Below are positions 43,456-50,652 of a stretch of 50,652 nucleotides of DNA, one piece after another. The notes under the pieces are model-generated. The model was not told the DNA's origin. It was given only the letters and a program-made list of their open reading frames with translations, and did no database searches. Every line of letters begins with the position of its first letter. The stretch's first letter is position 1. A program made the position numbers and the translations under genes. Source of the stretch: Caldilineaceae bacterium SB0664_bin_27 (GTDB lineage: Bacteria; Chloroflexota; Anaerolineae; Caldilineales; Caldilineaceae); assembly GCA_009838625.1 (NCBI GenBank), contig VXRG01000021.1, positions 1-50,652 on the forward strand. The letters are read 5' to 3'.

Positions 43456-45093
43456 TCAGACGCGTCGCCCCTGGCCCGATACGATCCGGCCCGGCGTCGC
43501 GCCGGTGTGTGTGCCGTCCCTGTAGACGCCTTCGCCGTTAACCCAGACATCGCGCACACCTTCGGACAGCCGGTGGGGGTCGGTGAATGTTGCCCTGTCG
43601 CCGACCGATTCCGGGTCGAATACCACGACGTCGGCGTAGAAGCCCTCGCGCAGCTGGCCCCTGTCGCGCAGACCGAGCCGGTCGCAAAGCGCCGACGACA
43701 TCTTGCGCACTGCGTCCTCCAACGATATCACTTTCTCTTCGCGCACGTACTTCCCCAGAACTCTGCTATAGGTGCCGTAAGCTCTCGGATGATAGGGGCC
43801 GGTCGGCGCGGCCCAGGACGGGTCCAGTCCTCCGGCGTCAGTGGAGATCGTGATCCAGGGCTGTTGCAGTTGGCGCCGCAGGTTCTCCTCGCTCATCACA
43901 AAATAGAAAGTACTGATGCGCTGCTCTTCGGATGCCAGCAGGTCCATCACTGCGTGCGGCCAGTCTACGCCCATTTCAGTTGCGATCTCTGAGAGACGCT
44001 TGCCCGCGTACTGCTGATTCTCCTCTTTCAGGAACCCTACAGGCATCACGCCTTGCGGTCCGACCAGGTCGGCCATCGCCTCCCAGTCCCCGGTTGGGTG
44101 CAGGGCAGCCTCCTTGATCTTGGCGCGCATGGAGCTATCGCGGACATTTTCATACAGCTTGTCGCCGGCCGCCGCCCAGGGCGGCAATACAGAGGTCAGC
44201 CCTGTTCCAGCAGCTGCGTAACTGTACATGTCGGCGGTGACGTCGATTCCCTGTGAACGGGCTTCAGTAATGCGTTCCATCGCTGAAGCCATCTTGTGCC
44301 AGTTGCGGGTCCCGGCCGCCTTCAGATGATAGATCTCGACGGGGACACCGGCTTCGCGACCGATCAACAGCGCCTCTTCCAACCCTTCCATAAGGGCATC
44401 GGCCTCGGACCGCAGGTGCGTGATGTAAATGCCGTGATAGGGACGAAAAGACTTGGCAATCTCTACGACCTCATCAGTCTCGGCGTAGCTCGAGGGAGGG
44501 TAGATGAGCGCGAAGGAGACGCCGAATGCACCGTCCTCCATCGCTTCGACGGTAACTCGCTTCATCGTCGCCATCTCGTCGTCGGTGGGTTGGCGCATGT
44601 CCATCCCCATGGCGTACTTGCGCAGGGTGCCCCCGCCCAGGAAGGAGCCGATATTGGGGGAGACACCGTGATCGGTCATCGCCTCTAGCCAGTCGCGAAA
44701 ACGGTTCCAGGACGCCATGCGCTCGGCCCAAGCGGGATCCAGCAGTTGGGTGAACTGGTGAACGGGCAGGTCGGCGCTGATCCTCCCGCCTACGGGGGCA
44801 GGCGTCCATCCCTCGCCCATCACCTCAGTCGTTACGCCCTGTGAAATCTTGGAGAGGCTGCGGCCGTCCACCATGAGCGACAGGAAGGAGTGGCTGAGGA
44901 TGTCCACGAATCCGGGGCAGACGACGTGCCCGCTGGCGTCCACGACTTCGGCACAGTTCTCCCTTGCGATTGCGCCGCGGGGCGCGACGGCCGAGATTCG
45001 GTCGCCGGACAGAGCCACGTCCCCGTAGCGCCAGGGGCTGCCCGATCCGTCGACGATGCGTGCATTACGAATGAGTACTGTGTAGTCAGGCAT
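43456..45093 (-). CDS. N-acyl-D-amino-acid deacylase-like amidohydrolase, altered metal site
   Basis: A 545-residue D-aminoacylase-family protein. LIRNARIVDGSG opens the fold, and the C terminus GTHTGATPGRIVSG is the family's typical end. Where classic enzymes have HTHDD, this one has DILSHSF, so the first metal His is Leu, and the usual GNCG metal Cys is replaced (MGEGW). The ligand regions VEIYHLKAAG, GIYITHLRSEAD and STDAGGLDPS remain. It may be a D-glutamate/D-aspartate-type branch or have a different reaction. ATG 45093 was chosen over the frame opening at 45135. It is divergent from the subtilase gene. Confidence 0.8.
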   Translation of the reverse strand: MPDYTVLIRNARIVDGSGSPWRYGDVALSGDRISAVAPRGAIARENCAEVVDASGHVVCPGFVDILSHSFLSLMVDGRSLSKISQGVTTEVMGEGWTPAPVGGRISADLPVHQFTQLLDPAWAERMASWNRFRDWLEAMTDHGVSPNIGSFLGGGTLRKYAMGMDMRQPTDDEMATMKRVTVEAMEDGAFGVSFALIYPPSSYAETDEVVEIAKSFRPYHGIYITHLRSEADALMEGLEEALLIGREAGVPVEIYHLKAAGTRNWHKMASAMERITEARSQGIDVTADMYSYAAAGTGLTSVLPPWAAAGDKLYENVRDSSMRAKIKEAALHPTGDWEAMADLVGPQGVMPVGFLKEENQQYAGKRLSEIATEMGVDWPHAVMDLLASEEQRISTFYFVMSEENLRRQLQQPWITISTDAGGLDPSWAAPTGPYHPRAYGTYSRVLGKYVREEKVISLEDAVRKMSSALCDRLGLRDRGQLREGFYADVVVFDPESVGDRATFTDPHRLSEGVRDVWVNGEGVYRDGTHTGATPGRIVSGQGRRV

Positions 45094-45140
45094 CTGCGTT
45101 TCTCTGAACTGAGTCTGTGGTCGTTCCCTTCCCACGAAAA

Positions 45141-45169
45141 ATGGTATACGACACCGGTGGAAGCGTCAA
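45141..45169 (-). promoter_or_regulatory. Promoter for the D-aminoacylase-like gene
   Basis: TTGACG (5 of 6, 45169-45164), a 17-base spacer and TACCAT (4 of 6, 45146-45141). The predicted start near 45134 gives a leader of about 40 bases and supports the ATG at 45093. Confidence 0.5.
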
Positions 45170-45247
45170 GACGCATACGCCCTCCACCCCCACAACCTGC
45201 GGTAGGGGCGCATGCCCTCGAAACGATGTAGATGAGATTTCACGTTA

Positions 45248-45256
45248 TGATATAAT
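45248..45256 (+). promoter_or_regulatory. Consensus extended -10 promoter for the subtilase gene
   Basis: TGATATAAT is a perfect extended -10 (TGn plus TATAAT); no good -35 is visible, as is usual for this class. The predicted start near 45263 lies about 115 bases before the ATG at 45378. Confidence 0.6.
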
Positions 45257-45377
45257 TGTTGTGGCCCATAGAACTTTTCTGAGAGTTTCACAGGCTCTCC
45301 CGAAGCACAGGCCCAGCGCTTCTATTTTCAATCAATCAGTCCCGGGGAGTCTTTCGGCGCTTCGATGCTGCCTTTCC

Positions 45378-46835
45378 ATGGTTACATCCTCCCGCTTTCG
45401 TTCAGTTGTCGTCTCTCTCATCCTCATTCTCCTCCTTGCTCTACTCGCTTCCTGCGCAGGTAGATTGCGATCCCCGAGACTGATCGGAGAGAAGGAAACT
45501 TTCGCCACCGGCCGCATCCTGATCAAATTCAACGCTGGCTCTTCCTCCGTTTCCATGACGGAATCGGCAAAAAAGTTCGATCTGCGGCCCTCCTCGGTCT
45601 CTTGTGGTTCCGTCCATATACACTCTGTGCGGCCGGGAACGGAATTGGCGGCGGCCGAAGTATTCGCGCTGGATCCTGCAGTGGACTATGCCGAGCCGGA
45701 CTTCCTGATCTTCGCCGCCGCAGATGCTGGGCCGGTCGCTGCAGCGGGACGGGTTCTCGACGAGAGGAGTGATGAACGCGGCGACAGGCAATCGACGTTT
45801 CAGTCGACTGACGATGCGGGCACACCTGACGATCCTCTCTTCAACAAACAGTGGGCACTGACCAAAATCGAAGCTGAGTCCGCCTGGAAGGTGGCCACCG
45901 GGAGCAATGTAACGATCGCGGTGATAGATTCCGGCGTCGACCTGGACCATCCGGAGCTGGCTTTGCGGGTTGTGGAGGGCTACGATTTCGTAAACGATGA
46001 CTCCGAAGCCGACGACGACTACGGACACGGAACGCTGGTGGCCGGAGTCGCTGCGGCCGCTGCAAACAACGGCGCCGGTATCGCCGGGCTGGCCTGGAAT
46101 GCCAGGATCATGCCTGTGAAGGTGCTGGACGAACAGGGACAGGGTGTAAGCAGCAACCTGACCTGCGCCCTCTATTGGGCGGCCGACAGGGGAGCTGACA
46201 TCATTAACATCAGCATAATCAGTTTTGGCCCGTCATTCGGAATGCAGAGCGCAATAAACTATGCCGCCAATGAAGGCGCCATGATCTTCTCGGCGGCTGG
46301 AAATCTGTTTGAAGAAGGTAATCCTGTCACCTATCCTGCCGCTCACGACAACGTCATCGCGGTCGCCGCCACCGACAAAGACGACGCCCACGCCTGGTTC
46401 TCAAGCGCGGGCGCTTTTGTAGATATCGCGGCGCCAGGGGTAGGCATTTACAGCCCCTTTCCTCCGACACATGACGAGTACAGATCGGTGTATGGGACCA
46501 GCCTGGCAACGCCTCACGGGGCGGGACTGGCGGCGCTGGTTCTCTCTGCCGTTCCAAGCTTGACCTCTGAGGAGGTCGAAACGGTCATCCAGCAAAGCGC
46601 AGTCGACCTTGGTGACACCGGCAAGGACGACAAGTTCGGTCACGGCAGAATCGACGCGTCCGCAGCAATTTCGCTTACCCTATCTTCATTGCCCGTACAT
46701 CTGCTACTGCCAGGCGTGAACGCGCCCGTCCCAACCGAGACCCCGACAGCCACCCCTGCGCCTGACGCCGAGGCGACCTCCACGCCTACACCTGCCCCCA
46801 GTCCCACGCCGGTGCCAAGCCTGCAACGGAGTTGA
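45378..46835 (+). CDS. Subtilisin-like serine protease (S8) lipoprotein
   Basis: A 485-residue secreted, lipid-anchored protease. The signal peptide ends at LASC (about residue 25). A propeptide-like region precedes the catalytic domain, which carries Asp184 (AVIDSGVD), His217 (YGHGTLVAG), the oxyanion Asn in SAAGN near 309 and Ser375 (GTSLATPHGAG). The last 35 residues are a Thr/Pro/Ala-rich spacer of the type common in Chloroflexota. ATG 45378 was chosen because it starts the signal peptide and lies downstream of the promoter; the frame opens at 45117. No Shine-Dalgarno is clear. Confidence 0.9.
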   Translation: MVTSSRFRSVVVSLILILLLALLASCAGRLRSPRLIGEKETFATGRILIKFNAGSSSVSMTESAKKFDLRPSSVSCGSVHIHSVRPGTELAAAEVFALDPAVDYAEPDFLIFAAADAGPVAAAGRVLDERSDERGDRQSTFQSTDDAGTPDDPLFNKQWALTKIEAESAWKVATGSNVTIAVIDSGVDLDHPELALRVVEGYDFVNDDSEADDDYGHGTLVAGVAAAAANNGAGIAGLAWNARIMPVKVLDEQGQGVSSNLTCALYWAADRGADIINISIISFGPSFGMQSAINYAANEGAMIFSAAGNLFEEGNPVTYPAAHDNVIAVAATDKDDAHAWFSSAGAFVDIAAPGVGIYSPFPPTHDEYRSVYGTSLATPHGAGLAALVLSAVPSLTSEEVETVIQQSAVDLGDTGKDDKFGHGRIDASAAISLTLSSLPVHLLLPGVNAPVPTETPTATPAPDAEATSTPTPAPSPTPVPSLQRS

Positions 46836-46899
46836 TCGCCGGCCCGGCCCGCATAACGGGGGACATTCGAGGCCAACCATAAACGACCGGAGTCTGCTG

Positions 46900-48180
46900 C
46901 TACACGCCGTGGCGCCGCAGGAACCGGTACATCCGCTCAAGGGCGGTTTCCAGTTTCGACATCTCGACAGGATAGGCGCAGCGCACGTGTCCCTCGCCCC
47001 CCGCGCCAAAGCCGCTGCCCGGAATTACGGCCACGCGTTCTTCGCGCAGTAGTTTGTCGGCAAATTCATACTCGTCCATGCCGGTTCGCCGGACGCTGGG
47101 GAAAGCATAGAATGCGCCCTTCGGCTCGAAACAGTCCAGGCCGATCTCGTTGAGGCCGTCGACGAAGAACCGGCGGCGTTCCCCATAGCTGGCCACCATC
47201 TCCTGAACCGCGAGCTCTGCGGAAGGGTCGGTCAGCGCACGTATGGCGGCAGCCTGTCCGCCGGAAGGCGCCGACATGATCAGGTACTGGTGGATTCGCC
47301 GCATCGCGCCCAGCAGTTCCGCAGGGCCGGCGGCATAGCCGATGCGCCAGCCCGTCATGGCGTAGTCTTTGCTCATCCCGCCCAGATGTATGGTCCTCTT
47401 CGCCATGCCCGGCAGCGCCGCGAACATCACGTGCTCGTGATCATCGTAGACCAGGCGATCGTAGATTTCGTCGGAGATGACGACCAGGTCATGCTTTTCC
47501 GCAACCTGCGCAATGGCCGTAAGTTCCTCGCGATTCATGACCGCGCCGGTCGGATTACAAGGATAGCCGATCAGCAGGACCTTGGTGCGCGGGGTGATGG
47601 CTTCCTCAAGCTGACCTGGTGTCAGGACAAAACTGTTGTCCGCGTAGGTGGGAATGTCGACAACCGTGCCGCCTGCCAGAATCACGTCAGCGGTGTAGGA
47701 TACGAAACAGGGCTGCGGAACAAGGACCTCGTCACCAGGATCGAGCAGTGCCTGCATCGCCAGATACATTGCTTCGCTGACGCCGACCGTGATAAGGACC
47801 TCCGTACTGGCATCATAGGTTGGCGCACCGTATAGCCTCGTCAGCATGGCGGCCACAGCTTCCCGCAGCTCCAATGCTCCGGCGTTGGAGGTATAGGAAG
47901 TGTTGCCTTGCAGCAGGCTGTCCGATCCTGCGTTGAGAACCGGCTTCGGAGTCACATAGTCGGGCTCGCCGATTCCCAGGCTGATTACGTCATCCATGGT
48001 CGTGGCCAGATCGAAAAAGCGTCGGATCGGAGAGGGCGGAACGCGCTGCACTCGGCTGCTGAGCCGGCTTTCCAGCGAACGCCGCAGACCTACGGAAGGG
48101 GTTGTCTCTTCGTCACTTGAGCTGGACCGCAGGGCGGTCGGGGCTTCAGGAGAGTTCATAAGTATCGTATTCATGTCCAT
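46900..48180 (-). CDS. Class I/II PLP aminotransferase
   Basis: A 426-residue fold-type I aminotransferase of the aspartate/alanine-aminotransferase subgroup. DVISLGIGEPDY, SYTSNAGALELREAVA, GYPCNPTGAV and the cofactor Lys near residue 270 (MSKDYAMTGWRIGY) are all intact, as is VRCAYP for the carboxylate Arg. The frame opens at 48324. ATGs at 48180, 48174 and 48159 are candidates and the N-terminal 40 residues are Ser/Glu-rich, so the start is uncertain. It lies 243 bases downstream of gatA on the same strand. Confidence 0.88.
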   Translation of the reverse strand: MDMNTILMNSPEAPTALRSSSSDEETTPSVGLRRSLESRLSSRVQRVPPSPIRRFFDLATTMDDVISLGIGEPDYVTPKPVLNAGSDSLLQGNTSYTSNAGALELREAVAAMLTRLYGAPTYDASTEVLITVGVSEAMYLAMQALLDPGDEVLVPQPCFVSYTADVILAGGTVVDIPTYADNSFVLTPGQLEEAITPRTKVLLIGYPCNPTGAVMNREELTAIAQVAEKHDLVVISDEIYDRLVYDDHEHVMFAALPGMAKRTIHLGGMSKDYAMTGWRIGYAAGPAELLGAMRRIHQYLIMSAPSGGQAAAIRALTDPSAELAVQEMVASYGERRRFFVDGLNEIGLDCFEPKGAFYAFPSVRRTGMDEYEFADKLLREERVAVIPGSGFGAGGEGHVRCAYPVEMSKLETALERMYRFLRRHGV

Positions 48181-48423
48181 TTCGTCGTGTCCGGCCGGGG
48201 CCGGCCTTTTTGGTGCTACGGTAGCAACTTTGAGGGTCCGGAAACTGCAGTTCCCGGGAGAAGCCTTTGCAGCCGATTCCACAACGGTCGGCGACTTAAC
48301 CGAACCGTTGCCGGCGAAGTGCACCGGCTGCGCTCCGACCGGGCTCGGAGGCCTGCGACAGCCGGATGAATCCCCGCGCCGCAGACTCAGGACGTTTCAA
48401 GTACGGCATTTCGAAAACAGTTT

Positions 48424-49920
48424 TCACAGTTCCGGTCTCCGCAGATGCCAATCGGTACTCTGTTCGTAGGCGTAGGCAGCCCGCAATATCTTCTCTTCGC
48501 CCAGTGAAGGGCCAAGCAGTTGTAGCCCGATCGGAAGTCCTCCGGAATCGAATCCGCAGGGGATACTGATCCCGCAGAGGCCGGCCAGATTGGCGCTGGT
48601 TGTAAATATGTCGGTCAGTATCATCGCCAGCGGATCATCAATTTTTTCGCCGATTCGGAACGCGGTTGTCGGCGAGGTCGGCGAGAGTATGACGTCAACG
48701 TCGCTAAAGACCTTGTCGAAGTCCTGCTTGATCAACGTGCGAACTTGCTGCGCTTTGAGATAGTAAGCGTCGTAGTAGCCGGCGCTCAGTGCATAGGCCC
48801 CCAGCATGATGCGTCGCTTCACCTCTGGACCGAATCCTGCCCCGCGTGTCTGGCGGAAGTGGTCAAATATAGTGTCGCCGTCGACGCTGAGGCCAAAGCG
48901 AATGCCGTCAAACCGGGCCAGGTTTGCGCTGGCCTCCGCGGTTACGACCAGGTAGTAGACCGGCAGGGCCAGCTCCGTGTTAGGCAAGTGAACTGGTACG
49001 ATCTCTGCGCCAAGTGAAGCGAACTGCTCAATGGAAGCACGCACCGCTGCCTCGACCTCCGGCTGGATGCCTTCGACGAAATACTCATGCGGAATCCCGA
49101 TGCGCATCCCTGCGACTTCTCCGGTCAGTGCCGCTGAGAGGTCGGGCACGTCCACTGGCATCGTGGTGCTGTCTTGCGGGTCGCCACCGGCAATCGCTTC
49201 AAGCAGCAATGCGGCGTCGGTAACAGTCTTGGTAATCGGCCCGATCTGGTCCAGGCTGCTGCCGTAGGCGATGAGCCCATAGCGGCTGACGCGGCCGTAA
49301 GAGGGCTTCAAACCGACAATGCCGCAGAACGCAGCCGGCTGGCGTACACTGCCTCCAGTATCGGTTCCCAATGCAGCCGGCGCCTCGTCAGCGGCTACTG
49401 CGGCCGCCGAGCCTCCGCTGCTGCCGCCGGGGACGCGTTCCAGGTCCCAGGGATTTCGGGTGGGGCCGTAGCCGCTGTTCTCCGTACTCGACCCCATCGC
49501 GAACTCGTCCGTGTTGGTCTTGCCCAGAATTACTGTTCCAGCCGCCTCCAGTTTTTTCACAGCAGTGGCGGAATAGGGCGGAACAAAACCCTCCAAAATG
49601 CGGCTGCCTGCGGTCGTCTCGACCCCGCTGGTCATCAGCACGTCTTTAATGGCCAGCGGAATACCCAGGAGGGGACGGCTGTCGCCATTTGCACGCGCCC
49701 GGTCTGCCTCAGACGCCCTTTCGATCGCCTCGTCGGGAGTCGTTCGCAGGAAGGCATGCAGCGATCCGTCTATCCGCTCAATCCGCTCAAGAAACGCCTG
49801 CGTCAGATCGACAGAGGTAAAGCGCCCGGCCGCCAGTCCGACGCCGGCTTCGGCCACGCCAAGCGATGTCAACTGTTTTGTCGAATTCTGGCCGCCCATC
49901 ACCCTCGCCGCCTTCTCCAT
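48424..49920 (-). CDS. gatA: Glutamyl-tRNA(Gln) amidotransferase subunit A
   Basis: A 498-residue amidase that releases ammonia from glutamine for transamidation of Glu-tRNA(Gln) or Asp-tRNA(Asn). The Ser-cis-Ser-Lys triad is complete: Lys92 (LAIKD), Ser167 (GGSSGGS) and the nucleophile Ser191 ([11 protein letters not shown]). [14 protein letters not shown] is the GatA-specific stretch. Starts at 49947 (TTG), 49920 and 49899 are possible; none has a clear Shine-Dalgarno and it is probably coupled to gatC, which ends 44 bases before 49920. gatB is not in the window. Confidence 0.93.
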   Translation of the reverse strand: MEKAARVMGGQNSTKQLTSLGVAEAGVGLAAGRFTSVDLTQAFLERIERIDGSLHAFLRTTPDEAIERASEADRARANGDSRPLLGIPLAIKDVLMTSGVETTAGSRILEGFVPPYSATAVKKLEAAGTVILGKTNTDEFAMGSSTENSGYGPTRNPWDLERVPGGSSGGSAAAVAADEAPAALGTDTGGSVRQPAAFCGIVGLKPSYGRVSRYGLIAYGSSLDQIGPITKTVTDAALLLEAIAGGDPQDSTTMPVDVPDLSAALTGEVAGMRIGIPHEYFVEGIQPEVEAAVRASIEQFASLGAEIVPVHLPNTELALPVYYLVVTAEASANLARFDGIRFGLSVDGDTIFDHFRQTRGAGFGPEVKRRIMLGAYALSAGYYDAYYLKAQQVRTLIKQDFDKVFSDVDVILSPTSPTTAFRIGEKIDDPLAMILTDIFTTSANLAGLCGISIPCGFDSGGLPIGLQLLGPSLGEEKILRAAYAYEQSTDWHLRRPEL

Positions 49921-49964
49921 CTGAAACGTACTCACGCCTGCTCTCAAGTATTCCCGCTATTCGA

Positions 49965-50264
49965 CTACGCCCCTGAGTCGTCAAACACGGCGATGACCCG
50001 AAAATAACCGTCATCGGCATCGGGGGCATTGTCGACCGCCTGATCATTCGACAGACTGTCCTTTGACGCGTCCTCTGCCAGTACATTGCTGAGCGGCAGT
50101 ACCTGGGGCGTTGGGGGTACGGTGCTTGTATCCACGGACTGGATCTGCTGGGCATATGTCAGAATCTGCCCGAGCTGCCCGGCATACTCCTCTAGCTCTG
50201 CGTCGCTCAACTGCAGCTTGGCCAGTTCAGCCACATGCTGAACCTCTTCCTTCGTCAGCTTCAC
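49965..50264 (-). CDS. gatC: Glutamyl-tRNA(Gln) amidotransferase subunit C
   Basis: A 99-residue GatC, which wraps around GatA and GatB. KLTKEEVQHVAELAKLQLSD at the N terminus and the RVIAVFD-type C terminus are typical, as is the length. The GTG at 50264 was chosen: GAGAGG lies six bases upstream and the family starts there, while the longer frame from 50330 would run through the terminator hairpin. It is first in a gatC-gatA unit whose leader holds an apparent attenuator. Confidence 0.92.
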   Translation of the reverse strand: MKLTKEEVQHVAELAKLQLSDAELEEYAGQLGQILTYAQQIQSVDTSTVPPTPQVLPLSNVLAEDASKDSLSNDQAVDNAPDADDGYFRVIAVFDDSGA

Positions 50265-50304
50265 GTTGACCTCTCGGCTCTGAAAAAAAGTTCGTATCGA
50301 CCAC

Positions 50305-50361
50305 AAAAAAACGCCGTGGTACCAGTCCACGGCGCATCCCAGCGATTCCTCGGCGCCGTGG
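50305..50361 (-). terminator. Terminator/anti-terminator pair in the gatC leader
   Basis: In the minus-strand RNA, CCACGGCG (50361-50354) is followed by CGCCGTGG (50334-50327) and again CCACGGCG (50319-50312), then seven Us (50311-50305). The middle segment can pair with the third to form an intrinsic terminator (8 pairs, 7-base loop), or with the first (9 pairs including the flanking G-C, about 19-base loop), which would prevent it. The U-run ends 40 bases before the gatC GTG. Confidence 0.75.
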
Positions 50362-50404
50362 CCCTCTTCGAGTGCCTGCGGCGCAGTGTAAACAGCGTTA
50401 CCTG

Positions 50405-50494
50405 CTACCGCGGCACGCGCGTTGCTGCGTGTGCTGCTGCGCAGTTGGCTTTTGCAGGTGAAAGGTCCATCTGTGTGGGAGATCCTTGTTGCAT
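50405..50494 (-). CDS. Possible 29-codon leader peptide of gatC
   Basis: A short frame starts with ATG CAA CAA at the predicted transcription start (leaderless) and ends TAG 44 bases before the first attenuator arm. Three of its codons are for Gln (second, third and eighth), and codons 19-24 are mostly GCA. Starvation for Gln-tRNA could stall ribosomes at its start. It has no Shine-Dalgarno and is too short to judge by composition, so it is only a candidate. Confidence 0.3.
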   Translation of the reverse strand: MQQGSPTQMDLSPAKANCAAAHAATRVPR

Positions 50495-50500
50495 GGTCAA

Positions 50501-50530
50501 AGTATAGAACAGTGAATCAGAAACTGTCAA
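50501..50530 (-). promoter_or_regulatory. Strong promoter for gatC-gatA
   Basis: A perfect -35 TTGACA (50530-50525), an 18-base spacer and TATACT (5 of 6, 50506-50501) on the minus strand. The predicted start is near 50494, giving a leader of about 230 bases to the gatC GTG. Confidence 0.75.
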
Positions 50531-50652
50531 GTTTCGACGAATCCTGGCGAAAAACCATCCCATCTCATCTTGTCATTTTCCTGAGAGGCCACCAGAAACG
50601 CATGGCCAGGCCGTGCCCTTGCCCTCGCGCCCCCAGCCCCGCCGCCTGGGCC
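50531..50652. other. Right-end stretch without features
   Basis: These 120 bases contain no gene, repeat or hairpin that I can support. The last 40 bases are C-rich, much like the left end of the window, which may reflect a neighbouring intergenic or assembly edge. Confidence 0.3.

Noticed and set aside
48190..48211. GC-rich hairpin followed by five Ts on the plus strand
   Set aside because: It would terminate plus-strand transcription, but no plus-strand gene lies within 1.3 kb upstream; probably chance in GC-rich DNA.
50305..50530. T-box riboswitch upstream of gatC
   Set aside because: TGGTACC occurs in the terminator loop, but it is on the 3' side of the hairpin and no specifier stem or full T-box sequence can be drawn.

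Overview
The window is bacterial, about 60% GC and densely coded on both strands. The gene mix suggests a member of the Chloroflexota, probably an uncultivated Caldilineae, Anaerolineae or SAR202-like lineage. It combines catabolic enzymes (enolase-superfamily dehydratase, PhyH dioxygenase, amidohydrolases, Gfo/Idh/MocA oxidoreductases, a sulfatase) with lipoproteins, Thr/Pro-rich tails, a Uma2 nuclease and frequent GTG/TTG starts. This placement is inference; there is no rRNA or marker tree here. trmD, gatA and gatC are the only housekeeping genes. I found no tRNA, rRNA, CRISPR array, IS element or prophage.

Layout. 1-6.2 kb: a PfkB kinase, a converging Gfo/MBL-lactonase pair, an ACAD10/11-type phosphotransferase and a PD-(D/E)XK protein with a nine-residue tandem repeat. 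6.3-9.3 kb: a sugar-acid trio (rhamnonate-dehydratase-like, PhyH, amidohydrolase). 9.2-15.5 kb: an ABC exporter, an M23 peptidase overlapping divergent trmD, an RRM protein with a clear terminator, and a GNAT. 15.6-29.2 kb: a long same-strand catabolic cluster: FdrA, DUF1116, cyclase, the three subunits of a molybdenum hydroxylase with a polytopic membrane protein among them, a Pol-beta-type nucleotidyltransferase, a carbamoyl amidohydrolase, a hydantoinase and an ABC permease. 29.2-30.7 kb: a sulfatase on the other strand. 31.2-34.1 kb: the remaining ABC parts (ATPase, second permease, lipoprotein receptor). 34.2-42.4 kb: Uma2 with an NmrA-like protein, a TIM-barrel isomerase, Gfo and DegT genes sharing a divergent promoter region, a lipoprotein and two glycosyltransferases. 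42.4-50.6 kb: a tyrosine recombinase, a D-aminoacylase-like enzyme, a subtilase lipoprotein, an aminotransferase and gatC-gatA.

How it may work. The 15.6-34.1 kb block reads as an uptake and degradation system for a nitrogen heterocycle. An NMT1/THI5-type ABC importer would bring in the substrate and a molybdenum hydroxylase would oxidise it. A cyclase-family hydrolase and a dihydropyrimidinase/hydantoinase would open amide rings, and a beta-ureidopropionase-like enzyme would remove the carbamoyl group. FdrA/DUF1116 (relatives of oxamate carbamoyltransferase subunits) would save carbamoyl as carbamoyl phosphate. The substrate cannot be read from sequence.

Regulation. Several promoters can be read, many with an extended -10 (TGn before the hexamer). 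The most notable regulatory region is upstream of gatC at the right end: a strong promoter, a short reading frame starting with two Gln codons, and two mutually exclusive hairpins, the second a complete intrinsic terminator. This looks like transcription attenuation of the glutamyl-tRNA(Gln) amidotransferase genes.
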